A DNA stretch of 28,773 bases. It comes from an uncultured Spirochaetia bacterium. GTDB taxonomy: Bacteria > Spirochaetota > UBA4802 > JAGODF01. Both the position numbers and the translations under genes were made by a program. The notes below the pieces were generated by a model. It was not told the origin of the DNA, ran no database searches, and saw only the letters and a program-made list of their open reading frames with translations. Within the stretch, counting starts at the first letter, position 1. Each line of letters opens with the position of its first letter. The stretch lies in the NCBI GenBank assembly GCA_937967705.1, contig CALCJG010000390.1, positions 1 through 28,773 of the forward strand. Direction: 5' to 3'. This document shows, piece by piece, positions 7,997 to 16,199 of this stretch.

Positions 7997-10720
7997 ATGC
8001 CGATGTTCAAGAAAGCACTTCTGATCATGGTTGCCATTGCGTTTCTTATGCTTTTTTTGTCAAATCTCCAGCGTTTTGCCAGTGTCTATTCCCTTTTGAA
8101 AAAGGCATTGCTGGTTTTTTCTCTTACGGTAATAGCGCTGATCGTTTTTCTATTCCTCTGGTACGATTTTTTCTTCTTCCCGGATGATCAGAAATACCTG
8201 CAGGGGATTGCCGATAGTATTGTTTATCGGGGTGATGATTTTGAGGAAGTAGAGACGGATCTACTGAGGGATTACAAGCACATACAAATCAGCTCGCCCC
8301 TGACATCCGAGGACAGAAAATCCCTGCTCAATCGCGATCTGAAACAACAGGATCTCTACGTGGACGACAACCCCTGGGGAAACGGTCAGAATCCAAACAA
8401 CCTGAAATACGCCACTGGAAAGATATTCTACTACACCTATCAGAAAAACTCCCTGGTATTGAAAAGCTCTTCAAGCATCATTAAGAAACTCCTTCCTTCG
8501 ACAGGAAAGAAGAGATTCCTCGAATTTGATTATACCTGGCCTCTTTTTAAGGGAACCCCCACTTCTCAGGGGAGTCTTCTCATCGAATACATAGTGTCCG
8601 GTCAAAAAAAGACTCTCTATTCCCAATCCCTACGCAGGGAATTGAAACCTGAGATCAAACCTTTCAGATATTCAAATCCTTTCAGCTCCCTATTTTTTTA
8701 TCTGAGACATCCAAGAGATAAGGTCCTGAAAGAGTACACTGGCTGGGAGAAGGTAAAGATTTCTCTGCCGCTGGAACCCGGGGAACTCCGCATTACTTTC
8801 CTTTCTGATTCGAAGGACAATAGTTTTCTCTTCCTGGGATCACCGCGCATCTATCGTGTGCTTAAACATAAAAGGGACCAGCATATCAACATACTTTATT
8901 TGCTATGTGACACACTCGCCCGTTATCAGATCGACCTCTATGAAAAGTATGACATCTTCTCCCGTGAAAAATTGGAGGACGCATTCAGAAAGATAGGGAA
9001 ACGGGATTTGATAACACCGGCACTGGACAGATATTATCATCGTGCGGGACTACTCGACCGCTTGTACTCTGCCGGACAGGTGACAAGACCGTCCATTGTT
9101 GCGCTCTGGACTTCTCGCCCCTATACGGAAAGCCGTCTCCCCGTTTTCCGCAACCTCGTAACTGACGATAACCAGAAAGAATTTTATCAGCAGGGTCTTG
9201 ACACCCTGGGGGAAATGCTATCCTCAAAGGGATATTTTACAAAGCAGATAAGCTGCAACTCTCAGGGACACGGTGTTTCCGGAGTCGGAGTGGATCTCGG
9301 CTTCGATGAAAACTATGATTATACGATGGATCCCTCACAGAGAACGGAAAATTTCCGTCGAATCATGTATTTTCTTCAGGAAAATCAAAATAGGAAAATC
9401 TTTCTTTATGCGCATATCAACATTCCGCACGTTCCTCGATGGATACCTCTCAAGTATTACCTGAAGGCTCTGTGGGACTGTGATTTCCTCCACGATTCCG
9501 CCGTTATCCTGGGCAATCTTCGTTACCTCAACGATTCGCTGGATAAGGTTTTTCAGGTAATTGATAAACTGAAATTGATGAAAAACTCACTGGTTATTGT
9601 TACAGCAGACCACTCTATGGGGTACATGCCCAAATTCCGCAGCTATACTACGGGGTTTGACGAGAACCTTTGGAAAAGAGAACCCCAGGGGGTTGCTGAT
9701 TTCCCCTCCCGGGCAATCTATACACGCAAAGGGGGGATCAGTCTCTATGAGGAAATAGTCAATATCCCCTGGCTCTATTTCCTGCCTGACAACCTTCGAT
9801 GGCGAAGAGGGAAGACGGAGACGGCCATCAGTGCATTGGATATCAGCCCCACCTTGCTTGACATTACTGTAGGGAAGAAGTCCCGGAATTTCTATGGAAA
9901 AAGTTTCAACGATCTCCTAACCGCGAAACTCGATGTACAAACAGACTATTTTACCGAGTTTATCCCGTTTGCTGGAAGATTCCAGAGAGGGTTCGTCTAT
10001 CAAGGGCGTTACAAGTACTGGCGCAACATAACGGGTCTTTACAAATACAAGACGGTCTCCGACAAAATCGACCTGATCATGCAGCAGGAATATATTTATG
10101 ATCTAAAGAAGGATCCTTATGAATTGGATAATCTTGCATTGGATCAGAAGAATCCACCGTTATTAAACCAAATGAGAGCATTGTATGAACAGCGCTATAT
10201 CGATTATCCTGCTAAAAGCTTCATACAGATATCACCAGATAAAAAAGGGAAAAAGCATACCTTTACTTTCGAGATAACCTCATCGATGGGCACGATACGT
10301 AATCCCGGCAGTTATGGAGACCATATCCAATTCAAGCTGATGAATCCCAGGAGTCTTCAGGTTAAAGTCCTTTGCGATAAATCGCTGGTAAATTTCAGCT
10401 TCGAAACATATCCCCCTAACGCGGACATTAAAATACTTGTCAGACGAGACGGACGTTTGCTGTCCCGGAAGGAGATTTTCTCCACCATGGAAAAACTCAA
10501 CATCTTTGATAACCCTCTTACATTAAATAAAGCTAAGGATCGCAATATCACTACCGTTCCAGGCCGAACCGGACTTGAAGAATGGGATATCCCGGATGCG
10601 TGTGTCTTCTATGCCCGGATACCCCTGAATTACTGGCTGGAGATGAGTCGAAGCGACAAGGACATCAAACTCAGTCCCGGTATGAAAGAGGTATTGAGAG
10701 GCTGGGGGTATATCCAATAG
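7997..10720 (+). CDS. Second membrane-anchored alkaline-phosphatase-superfamily enzyme
   Basis: Two hydrophobic helices (about residues 4-24 and 33-57) precede a large extracytoplasmic part; a third helix lies upstream in frame (see 7853-7996). Catalytic motifs numbered from 7997 are D305 (LLCDTL), the nucleophile region QVTRPSI with T363 in the CxPSR position, and D538-H539 (TADHSMG). Like its neighbour it has Thr rather than Cys/Ser, so a phospho-group transferase or phosphatase is likelier than a sulfatase. Apart from the motifs the two enzymes look very different, so they are not a recent duplication. About 170 residues after the catalytic core form no recognised domain. ATG 7997 has no Shine-Dalgarno and would cut off the first membrane helix, so the natural start is probably 7853. 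Confidence 0.8.
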   Translation: MPMFKKALLIMVAIAFLMLFLSNLQRFASVYSLLKKALLVFSLTVIALIVFLFLWYDFFFFPDDQKYLQGIADSIVYRGDDFEEVETDLLRDYKHIQISSPLTSEDRKSLLNRDLKQQDLYVDDNPWGNGQNPNNLKYATGKIFYYTYQKNSLVLKSSSSIIKKLLPSTGKKRFLEFDYTWPLFKGTPTSQGSLLIEYIVSGQKKTLYSQSLRRELKPEIKPFRYSNPFSSLFFYLRHPRDKVLKEYTGWEKVKISLPLEPGELRITFLSDSKDNSFLFLGSPRIYRVLKHKRDQHINILYLLCDTLARYQIDLYEKYDIFSREKLEDAFRKIGKRDLITPALDRYYHRAGLLDRLYSAGQVTRPSIVALWTSRPYTESRLPVFRNLVTDDNQKEFYQQGLDTLGEMLSSKGYFTKQISCNSQGHGVSGVGVDLGFDENYDYTMDPSQRTENFRRIMYFLQENQNRKIFLYAHINIPHVPRWIPLKYYLKALWDCDFLHDSAVILGNLRYLNDSLDKVFQVIDKLKLMKNSLVIVTADHSMGYMPKFRSYTTGFDENLWKREPQGVADFPSRAIYTRKGGISLYEEIVNIPWLYFLPDNLRWRRGKTETAISALDISPTLLDITVGKKSRNFYGKSFNDLLTAKLDVQTDYFTEFIPFAGRFQRGFVYQGRYKYWRNITGLYKYKTVSDKIDLIMQQEYIYDLKKDPYELDNLALDQKNPPLLNQMRALYEQRYIDYPAKSFIQISPDKKGKKHTFTFEITSSMGTIRNPGSYGDHIQFKLMNPRSLQVKVLCDKSLVNFSFETYPPNADIKILVRRDGRLLSRKEIFSTMEKLNIFDNPLTLNKAKDRNITTVPGRTGLEEWDIPDACVFYARIPLNYWLEMSRSDKDIKLSPGMKEVLRGWGYIQ

Positions 10721-10730
10721 TCGTGTTTTC

Positions 10731-10759
10731 TTGAAAATATTTGACAATTGGTGTATATT
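10731..10759 (+). promoter_or_regulatory. Promoter of the DUF1858 gene
   Basis: TTGAAA (10731-10736) and TATATT (10754-10759) are separated by exactly 17 bases, and the -10 is preceded by TG. It starts 10 bases after the upstream stop codon, giving the small gene its own transcription start. Confidence 0.6.
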
Positions 10760-10819
10760 ATTTCATAGCTGCTTATATCATGACTTAAAGAATACCTATA
10801 AGAAAAGTAAGGAGTTGCT

Positions 10820-11029
10820 ATGTCAGATAAGATCAACAAGAATATGACCTTCGGCGAGCTCATCAAGGACTTTCCGAAATGCGGGCCCATCATCGCAAGC
10901 TACGGTCTGCACTGTATCGGATGTCATATTGCGGTATCTGAAACAATAGAGGAGGGCGCCAGGGCTCACGGATTAAGCGATGCAGACCTGGATCAGATGA
11001 TAGCTGATTTGAACCAACAGGCTGTATGA
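10820..11029 (+). CDS. DUF1858 small cysteine protein
   Basis: This 69-residue protein matches the DUF1858 pattern: an N-terminal GELIKDFP-like opening, then C21, C32 and C35 in LHCIGCHIA, then an SETIEEGARAHG helix. Such proteins are common in anaerobes, alone or attached to redox or hybrid-cluster proteins, and also resemble the ScdA/RIC N-terminal domain. A role in redox sensing or metal-sulfur chemistry is only inferred. AAGGAG six bases before the ATG is an excellent ribosome site. It has its own promoter (10731-10759) and a perfect terminator (11058-11087), so it is monocistronic. Confidence 0.85.
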   Translation: MSDKINKNMTFGELIKDFPKCGPIIASYGLHCIGCHIAVSETIEEGARAHGLSDADLDQMIADLNQQAV

Positions 11030-11057
11030 TCACCTGGGACTAGGATGTAAGGCCAAT

Positions 11058-11087
11058 AAAAAACCCTCCTTTAATGGAGGGTTTTTT
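11058..11087. terminator. Bidirectional intrinsic terminator
   Basis: A perfect 12-bp stem (AAAAAACCCTCC / GGAGGGTTTTTT) with loop TTTAAT gives a U-run on both strands. It ends the DUF1858 transcript on plus and the tRNA transcript on minus. Its last T (11087) is also the discriminator base of tRNA-Tyr. Confidence 0.92.
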
Positions 11088-11168
11088 GGTGAGGGATGGA
11101 TTCGAACCATCGAAGGCTTCGCCGGCAGATTTACAGTCTGCTCCCTTTGGCCGCTCGGGAACCTCACC
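11087..11168 (-). tRNA. tRNA-Tyr (GTA anticodon)
   Basis: The minus strand folds as a class II tRNA: acceptor arm GGTGAGG/CCTCACC, anticodon arm GCAGA-CTGTAAA-TCTGC with anticodon GTA, a long variable arm (CGGCGAAGCCTTC) typical of bacterial tRNA-Tyr, and a T-arm with GGTTCGAATCC. The discriminator is A. CCA is not encoded: the gene runs straight into the A-run of the terminator stem. It is cotranscribed downstream of tRNA-Thr. Confidence 0.95.
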
Positions 11169-11173
11169 TTTAT

Positions 11174-11246
11174 AGCTGGCGAGAGGAATTGAACCCCCAA
11201 CATGCTGATTACAAATCAGCTGCTCTACCGATTGAGCTACGCCAGC
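11174..11246 (-). tRNA. tRNA-Thr (TGT anticodon)
   Basis: The minus strand folds as a 73-base tRNA: acceptor GCTGGCG/CGCCAGC, D-arm GCTC/GAGC, anticodon arm GCTGA-TTTGTAA-TCAGC with anticodon TGT, and T-arm GGGGG-TTCAATT-CCTCT. CCA is not encoded. It lies five bases upstream of tRNA-Tyr. The Thr-Tyr order resembles the tRNA cluster ahead of tufB in many bacteria, but no glyT, second Thr gene or tuf follows; a terminator does. Confidence 0.95.
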
Positions 11247-11261
11247 AACTCAGATTTGTCA

Positions 11262-11289
11262 TTGATATTGTACCAAATACGACTGTCAA
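11262..11289 (-). promoter_or_regulatory. Promoter of the tRNA-Thr/tRNA-Tyr operon
   Basis: On the minus strand TTGACA (11289-11284) is followed after 16 bases by TATCAA (11267-11262). The -10 ends 15 bases before the first tRNA base, leaving the short leader usual for tRNA operons. Confidence 0.55.
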
Positions 11290-11558
11290 TCAGTTTTTTT
11301 TAAAATAATCCCCGAATACTCCTAAAATTAAAAATAGGGTTTGCCAGGATATTATATTGTTGACACATTTCCTAAGTGTATACTATGAAGTTGTTAAATT
11401 GTATATTGTTTAAACGTTTTTACATATTAATTTTGCGTATTTCACAGTTAAGATTCCTAAATCCTTTCTAGTTCACCCAAGTCGGAAGGGCTGTTTTGCT
11501 CCGTTTAGGGATTTCATAGTATAAATTATAATGACAAGGTAATCGCTGAGGATAGTTG
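11290..11558. other. AT-rich intergenic region between the tRNA operon and the efflux operon
   Basis: No gene is visible here. It must hold the promoter of the exporter operon. TTGACA at 11360-11365 is the best -35, with TACTAT at 11381-11386 only 15 bases further on, so the pair is weak. The leader from there to the ATG would be about 170 bases; no riboswitch or attenuator was recognised in it. Confidence 0.5.
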
Positions 11559-12911
11559 ATGCAAAGAGGAGTGGTTTTCCTATTTTCAATCATTTATATA
11601 TTATATGCCGGTTCATTCACCCTGATGAAAGGACAATCCCGTGACGTGAGTCTTGAAGAGTGCATTAATATCGCGCTGCAGCATCATCCGGGGATCAAGA
11701 CATCTGCAGAGGATGAGAACAGTGCCGTAGCACAATATAAGGTTGCCCGTTCCCGTAAGAGATTGCAGGTCTACCTGGGATTGAATACCGTAGAATATCT
11801 GAAACCCGAGGCATCCCAGGGCAAATTCAATGTCCCCGGCCAGGATACGACCATCGGTCTTTTCGTTGGTCCGACCGCTACCTATAACCTCTATGATCCA
11901 AAGCGATCTGAAGCAGTGGAAGTGGCAAGATTGTCCATCGATCTTTCTAAATTGAAAGCCGTTAAGGTGAAATCCAGTATTATCAATTCGATCAAGAAAG
12001 CCTATTACACTTATGGGCTTGCTCGGGAAACCAGCCTCTTGCGTGAAGAATTGATGAAGAAATTCGAGGCCAAACTCAAAAGGGCAAGGGTTTTGTTTCG
12101 ACTAGGGCAGCGGCCCATCCTCGATGTGAGCAAATCCGAAGTGGACCTCGAAGCATCCAAGTTGGAATATGAAAGAGCGAAAAACCAGGAAAACCTGAGT
12201 AAATCCAATCTTCTCTCATCCATGGGCATTGTCCAGGAGGATATAGCCTTTTCTCCTACAGCCTTCGAAGAACTACCCGAATTGAAATACAATCTGAAAG
12301 AGCTTTACAATCTCTCTGAAAACAACTATCCGGACCTGAAGATCGTGCGATTGCAGAAGGATATCGGCCGAACCAGTATATCCATGGAAAAATCAGCCTA
12401 TTATCCCAGCGTCGATCTAACGGCCTCTCTGGGCTTTGAAAACAAGCAGATCCAGGGAAAAGATAACTTCAGTGATAACTATAACAAGAGCAATTGGAAT
12501 CCTGCCTTCCATGCCGGTATCACAGCCCAGGTGCCCCTATATACCGGAGGGGGGATAAGCGGCAAGATCGATGTGGCTCTGGCTGATTATAACAAGATAC
12601 TCTACCAGGAGCAGGAAATCATGATCAACATGAGGAGCTTGCTTAAAAGTTATTATCAGGAAATGGTCGTATTGAAGCGCCAGCTTGAAATCGCCAGACT
12701 GTCCATCACCAATGCGGAAAACCATTTGAAACTCGCTCAAAAAAGTTATGACAACGGTCTTGGATCCCAGCTTGAGATGCAGGATGCCGAATTATCCGTT
12801 CTGAATGCTCAGATGAGTTTCATCAAAGCCAAATACGAGTATATGATAGCCCTGGCGAATCTGTCTCATGTTGTTGGGCTAGGGGAGGACAAAATATGTT
12901 TGAAAAAATAA
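11559..12911 (+). CDS. TolC-family outer-membrane efflux channel
   Basis: This 450-residue protein has a signal peptide (hydrophobic VVFLFSIIYILYAGSF, cleavage likely near residue 27) and the two long alpha-helical halves of the OEP/TolC family; the first begins SLEECINIALQHHP and the second near residue 250. It should trimerise in the outer membrane and open to the adaptor encoded next. The start is ATG 11559, with TGAGGA six bases upstream; the TTG just before it (11556) is too close to the ribosome site. Its end overlaps the adaptor gene by 16 bases, so the two are translationally coupled. Family assignment is firm; the exported substrate is unknown. Confidence 0.9.
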   Translation: MQRGVVFLFSIIYILYAGSFTLMKGQSRDVSLEECINIALQHHPGIKTSAEDENSAVAQYKVARSRKRLQVYLGLNTVEYLKPEASQGKFNVPGQDTTIGLFVGPTATYNLYDPKRSEAVEVARLSIDLSKLKAVKVKSSIINSIKKAYYTYGLARETSLLREELMKKFEAKLKRARVLFRLGQRPILDVSKSEVDLEASKLEYERAKNQENLSKSNLLSSMGIVQEDIAFSPTAFEELPELKYNLKELYNLSENNYPDLKIVRLQKDIGRTSISMEKSAYYPSVDLTASLGFENKQIQGKDNFSDNYNKSNWNPAFHAGITAQVPLYTGGGISGKIDVALADYNKILYQEQEIMINMRSLLKSYYQEMVVLKRQLEIARLSITNAENHLKLAQKSYDNGLGSQLEMQDAELSVLNAQMSFIKAKYEYMIALANLSHVVGLGEDKICLKK

Positions 12912-14026
12912 CAAAAACAAGGGCCATTGCCCTTGCTATCATACTGGTTCTCATTTTTATAATTTACAGCTCAATTAAAAGCTGTGGCAAGACCATAAAT
13001 CTCGTCTATAATTACGATGAAGTTACCAAAGGAGAAGTTAAAAAAACTATTTCTGTTACAGGGAAACTCGAGGTGGTCGATCCCCAAGTGATCATCAGTA
13101 AAATTGCCGGAAGCATCAGTAATCTATATGTAGATTTTAATCAGCATGTAAAGGCAGGGCAGCTACTGGCTACCATAGATTCCAGCGAGATAGAACAGAA
13201 TATATTGAGATCCGCTGCTCAATTCGAGAAAGCCCGCCTCGATGTCGAGGAAGCTGAAAGGGATTTAACTGTGAAGAAGGATATGATGAAAGACAATCTC
13301 ATTTCCAAGCGGGAAATGGAGCTGGCTGAATTGAAATACAGAAAAATTCTGGCTCAGTATAAACAGATAAAGATTGATTATACTATAGCCCAGCAGAGTA
13401 AGAGTTTTACCAAAATACTATCGCCTATAAATGGAATTGTCATATCCAGGGAAATCGAAACCAAACGGCCAGTTGCTCCCAATACGGCCATGTTCATCAT
13501 CGCCCGTAGTCTTGAGAAGATGCGTCTGATGATCAATGTGGATGAATCTGATATTGGGAATATTAGAAAAGGGCAGAAAGTGACTTTCACTGTCAGCGCT
13601 TTTCCCGAGCGTGTTTTCACCGGTGAGATCAGCCAGGTCCGCATCAATCCGTTGACCAAAGGCGATGTTGTCATTTACCAATCCATGGTCCTATGCGACA
13701 ATAAAGACAACCTGCTCAAGCCGGGGATGACGGCAACCGCTACGATCCTGGTGGATCAAAAAACCGGTGTGTTGCGTGTTCCGAATCAGGCTTTCATTGT
13801 CTCTCCCAAGAAGGTAGAGATGGAGGAAGGGAAAAAGGTTATTTGGCGCAAAAAAACCGGTCTTATCGGAGATCTGCCGGTTGACAAAATTGAGGTTAAA
13901 ACGGGTATCATCGGGGATAAATATACTGAGATCATCTCACAGAACATCAAAGAGGGAGAGGAAATCCTCACGGGTATACATAAAAAGCTTGAGGTAAAGG
14001 ATGAGCTCTCAAGTTATGGGAAATAG
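12896..14026 (+). CDS. MacA/HlyD-type periplasmic adaptor subunit
   Basis: An N-terminal membrane anchor (about residues 8-26) precedes the membrane-fusion-protein fold. The first half of the barrel-sandwich (lipoyl-like) domain lies near 65-100 (KIAGSISNLYVDFNQHVKAG), followed by a helical hairpin (100-165), the second lipoyl half (LSPINGIVISREI) and beta-barrel and membrane-proximal domains to the end. In MacAB-TolC systems this protein links the inner-membrane ABC transporter to TolC. The ribosome site GGGGAGGA lies inside the tolC-like gene, and the 3' end overlaps the ATPase gene by 26 bases. The symbol macA is avoided because other MacB-type pumps share the architecture. Confidence 0.88.
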   Translation: MFEKITKTRAIALAIILVLIFIIYSSIKSCGKTINLVYNYDEVTKGEVKKTISVTGKLEVVDPQVIISKIAGSISNLYVDFNQHVKAGQLLATIDSSEIEQNILRSAAQFEKARLDVEEAERDLTVKKDMMKDNLISKREMELAELKYRKILAQYKQIKIDYTIAQQSKSFTKILSPINGIVISREIETKRPVAPNTAMFIIARSLEKMRLMINVDESDIGNIRKGQKVTFTVSAFPERVFTGEISQVRINPLTKGDVVIYQSMVLCDNKDNLLKPGMTATATILVDQKTGVLRVPNQAFIVSPKKVEMEEGKKVIWRKKTGLIGDLPVDKIEVKTGIIGDKYTEIISQNIKEGEEILTGIHKKLEVKDELSSYGK

Positions 14027-14750
14027 CATCATAGACATCCAAAATCTGGAAAAGATCTATAATTTGAGTGAAGAGATCAGCGTAAGAGCACTTAAAGGAG
14101 TCTCTGTCAAGGTGGCCCGGGGCGAATTCATAGCTATAATGGGAGCATCTGGATCAGGAAAATCGACCTTTATGAATATCCTGGGTTTTCTTGACACACC
14201 AACCTCAGGAAAGTACATTCTGGATGGAATTGATGGGAGCTCCCTTAGCAACAATGAGAAAGCTGAAATACGAAACCGTAAAGTCGGCTTCGTATTTCAG
14301 GGCTTCAACCTGCTCTCCAGAACCTCTGCAATCGAAAACGTAGAGCTACCCCTCTTCTATCGCGGTGGCGTGAGCAGCAAGGATATGAGCAAGAAAGCCA
14401 GTAAGATGCTGGCGATGGTCGGCCTTTCGGGCAGGGAACATCATCATCCCAATAAATTGTCCGGAGGGGAGCAACAGCGCGTGGCCATTGCCAGGGCATT
14501 GATTAATGATCCCTCCATTATCCTTGCTGATGAACCAACGGGAAATCTCGATACCAAGAATTCCGATGAGGTTATGGGCATATTTACCCGTCTGAATAAA
14601 GAAATGGGTATAACCATCATATTGGTAACCCATGAACCGGACATCGCTGAATATACGGACAGAAAGATCGTTTTTAAAGACGGTCTAATAATAGAAGATG
14701 CCCCTGTGCGGAAAGTAATAAAGGCGATAAAACAAAAGAAGAAACTCTGA
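14001..14750 (+). CDS. MacB/LolD-type ABC transporter ATPase subunit
   Basis: This 249-residue nucleotide-binding protein has Walker A GASGSGKS (48-55), the signature LSGGEQQ (from 153), Walker B ILADEP with D177-E178 and a switch histidine in VTHEP. Spacing and the GNLD D-loop match the MacB/LolD/FtsE group. It energises the permease encoded immediately after it; the stop and the next start share one base (TGATG). In Escherichia coli MacB the two parts are one protein; here they are split. ATG 14001 has AAAGG/GAGG close upstream; ATG 14016 is an alternative start that would leave out five residues. Confidence 0.93.
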   Translation: MSSQVMGNSIIDIQNLEKIYNLSEEISVRALKGVSVKVARGEFIAIMGASGSGKSTFMNILGFLDTPTSGKYILDGIDGSSLSNNEKAEIRNRKVGFVFQGFNLLSRTSAIENVELPLFYRGGVSSKDMSKKASKMLAMVGLSGREHHHPNKLSGGEQQRVAIARALINDPSIILADEPTGNLDTKNSDEVMGIFTRLNKEMGITIILVTHEPDIAEYTDRKIVFKDGLIIEDAPVRKVIKAIKQKKKL

Positions 14751-15934
14751 TGAATCTACGCAATACCTTTATAACAGCTCTGAGGGCTCTGAGTAAAAAC
14801 AAGATGCGTTCTGCCTTGACCAGCATCGGTATCATCATCGGAGTATCTTCAGTCATCATCATGGTGGGTATAGGCAACAGCGCCAGTATCGCAGTTAAGG
14901 ATAAAATTAGCACATTCGGTTCAAATGCCATGTCCGTTTATGATTCCAAAGCCAAACCTCTCAACATAAGAGATTTGGAAAATCTGAAGCGCATATTCCA
15001 GATAAAATACATAACTCCGGTGATTTCGGAAACATATACCCATGTAAAATATCAAAACAAAAACATGTACAGCCGATTCTTTGGGGTCAACAACGACTTC
15101 TTTAAGATCAAAGAATGGCCCTTGCAGGTGGGTGGAAGATATTTCACGGATTTGGAAATAATGTCCACAGACAAGGTCGTTGTGATCGGGGATACTGTAC
15201 GGAGAGAACTTTTTGGGAATTCCGATCCTATCGGCGAGGTGGTCATCATTAAGAACATTCCATTTAAGGTGATCGGCTGCTTAACGGAAGTGGGCTCCTC
15301 TTTTTCCGGCAGGGATTTTGACAATCTGCTCGTCATACCTTATTCGACCGCCATTGTAAAGATTACAAATCAAAAGTATTTCGAAGAATTTTATATAGCC
15401 ACTCACAACGAAAGCATGATCGACGAAACAGTTGATATTGTCAGGGCTTACTTCCGCAGGGTTCACTCCATCCCTGCGGATTTACCGGATGATTTTAAAG
15501 TCAAGACCAGCAAGGAAAAGCTTAAAATCGCTGAAGATATTTCAAACACTCTGGCCATACTCCTGGCAGGGATTGCTTCCATCTCACTCTTTGTCGGAGG
15601 AGTTGGGATCATGAATATCATGCTGGTCTCGGTCAGTGAACGTACCAGGGAGATCGGCATCAGACTTGCCATCGGTGCCAAGAAAAAGGATGTTCTGGTT
15701 CAATTCCTCATCGAATCCGTTACTCTCAGTTCCGTAGGGGGAATCATAGGGATTCTTTTTGGCATTACAGTTACCTTCTTAATCGTTCATTTCGTTCAAT
15801 GGCCCTTTATCCTCTCCGTGTTTTCCATTATCATTTCATTTCTCTTTTCCGCAGCCGTAGGCATTTTTTTCGGGTATTATCCGGCCCGAAAAGCATCCAA
15901 CCTCAAACCCATTGATGCACTCCGCTATGAGTAA
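14750..15934 (+). CDS. MacB/FtsX-type ABC transporter permease
   Basis: The 394 residues show the MacB permease plan: one helix near 21-45 (TSIGIIIGVSSVIIMVGIG), a large extracytoplasmic MacB_PCD domain (about 46-265), then three C-terminal helices forming the FtsX domain. The conserved coupling segment SERTREIGIRLAIGA and the terminal YYPARKASNLKPIDALRYE are present. With the three upstream genes it forms a complete tripartite pump for export from the periplasm or inner membrane (antibiotic, lipopeptide or lipid-like cargo are known for the family; not predictable here). Nothing follows for 265 bases, so the operon ends here, although no clear terminator is visible. Confidence 0.93.
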   Translation: MNLRNTFITALRALSKNKMRSALTSIGIIIGVSSVIIMVGIGNSASIAVKDKISTFGSNAMSVYDSKAKPLNIRDLENLKRIFQIKYITPVISETYTHVKYQNKNMYSRFFGVNNDFFKIKEWPLQVGGRYFTDLEIMSTDKVVVIGDTVRRELFGNSDPIGEVVIIKNIPFKVIGCLTEVGSSFSGRDFDNLLVIPYSTAIVKITNQKYFEEFYIATHNESMIDETVDIVRAYFRRVHSIPADLPDDFKVKTSKEKLKIAEDISNTLAILLAGIASISLFVGGVGIMNIMLVSVSERTREIGIRLAIGAKKKDVLVQFLIESVTLSSVGGIIGILFGITVTFLIVHFVQWPFILSVFSIIISFLFSAAVGIFFGYYPARKASNLKPIDALRYE

Positions 15935-16002
15935 CATATGACATATATATCCCTCCATACATAACTTCCCTCAAAGATATGTAATTTATTTTTTATAATA
16001 AT

Positions 16003-16060
16003 TAAGACATAATCGCATTGCATCCGATATAAATATTGGATGTTACATAATCGCGTCTTA
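16003..16060. promoter_or_regulatory. Symmetric element: palindrome flanked by direct and inverted repeats
   Basis: A near-perfect palindrome (arms 16021-16030 and 16033-16042, CATCCGATAT/ATATTGGATG, one G-T position) is flanked by two copies of ACATAATCGC (16007-16016 and 16045-16054). The whole is bracketed by TAAGAC (16003-16008) and its complement GTCTTA (16055-16060). It lies 140 bases upstream of the Xer gene. Operator, mRNA structure or recombination site are all possible. Confidence 0.5.
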
Positions 16061-16199
16061 TCCACTCTCATTGATTGTACGCATGTGGTGAAAGATGGAT
16101 TAATTTCATGACATTCCTCATGTTAATAAAAACAGACCTAATGCCTGGTGACTGGCCTGCAATGAGTGTGTATATTCATAGAGTACAAGGAGATTTACT

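Noticed and set aside
11096..11308. 70-residue open frame on plus across the tRNA region
   Set aside because: It is the antisense of tRNA-Tyr and tRNA-Thr, whose structures are complete; the frame has no support as a gene.
16003..16060. Reading the element as a true dif site
   Set aside because: dif needs two inverted 11-base arms around about six bases; here the ACATAA-containing copies are direct and 38 bases apart.
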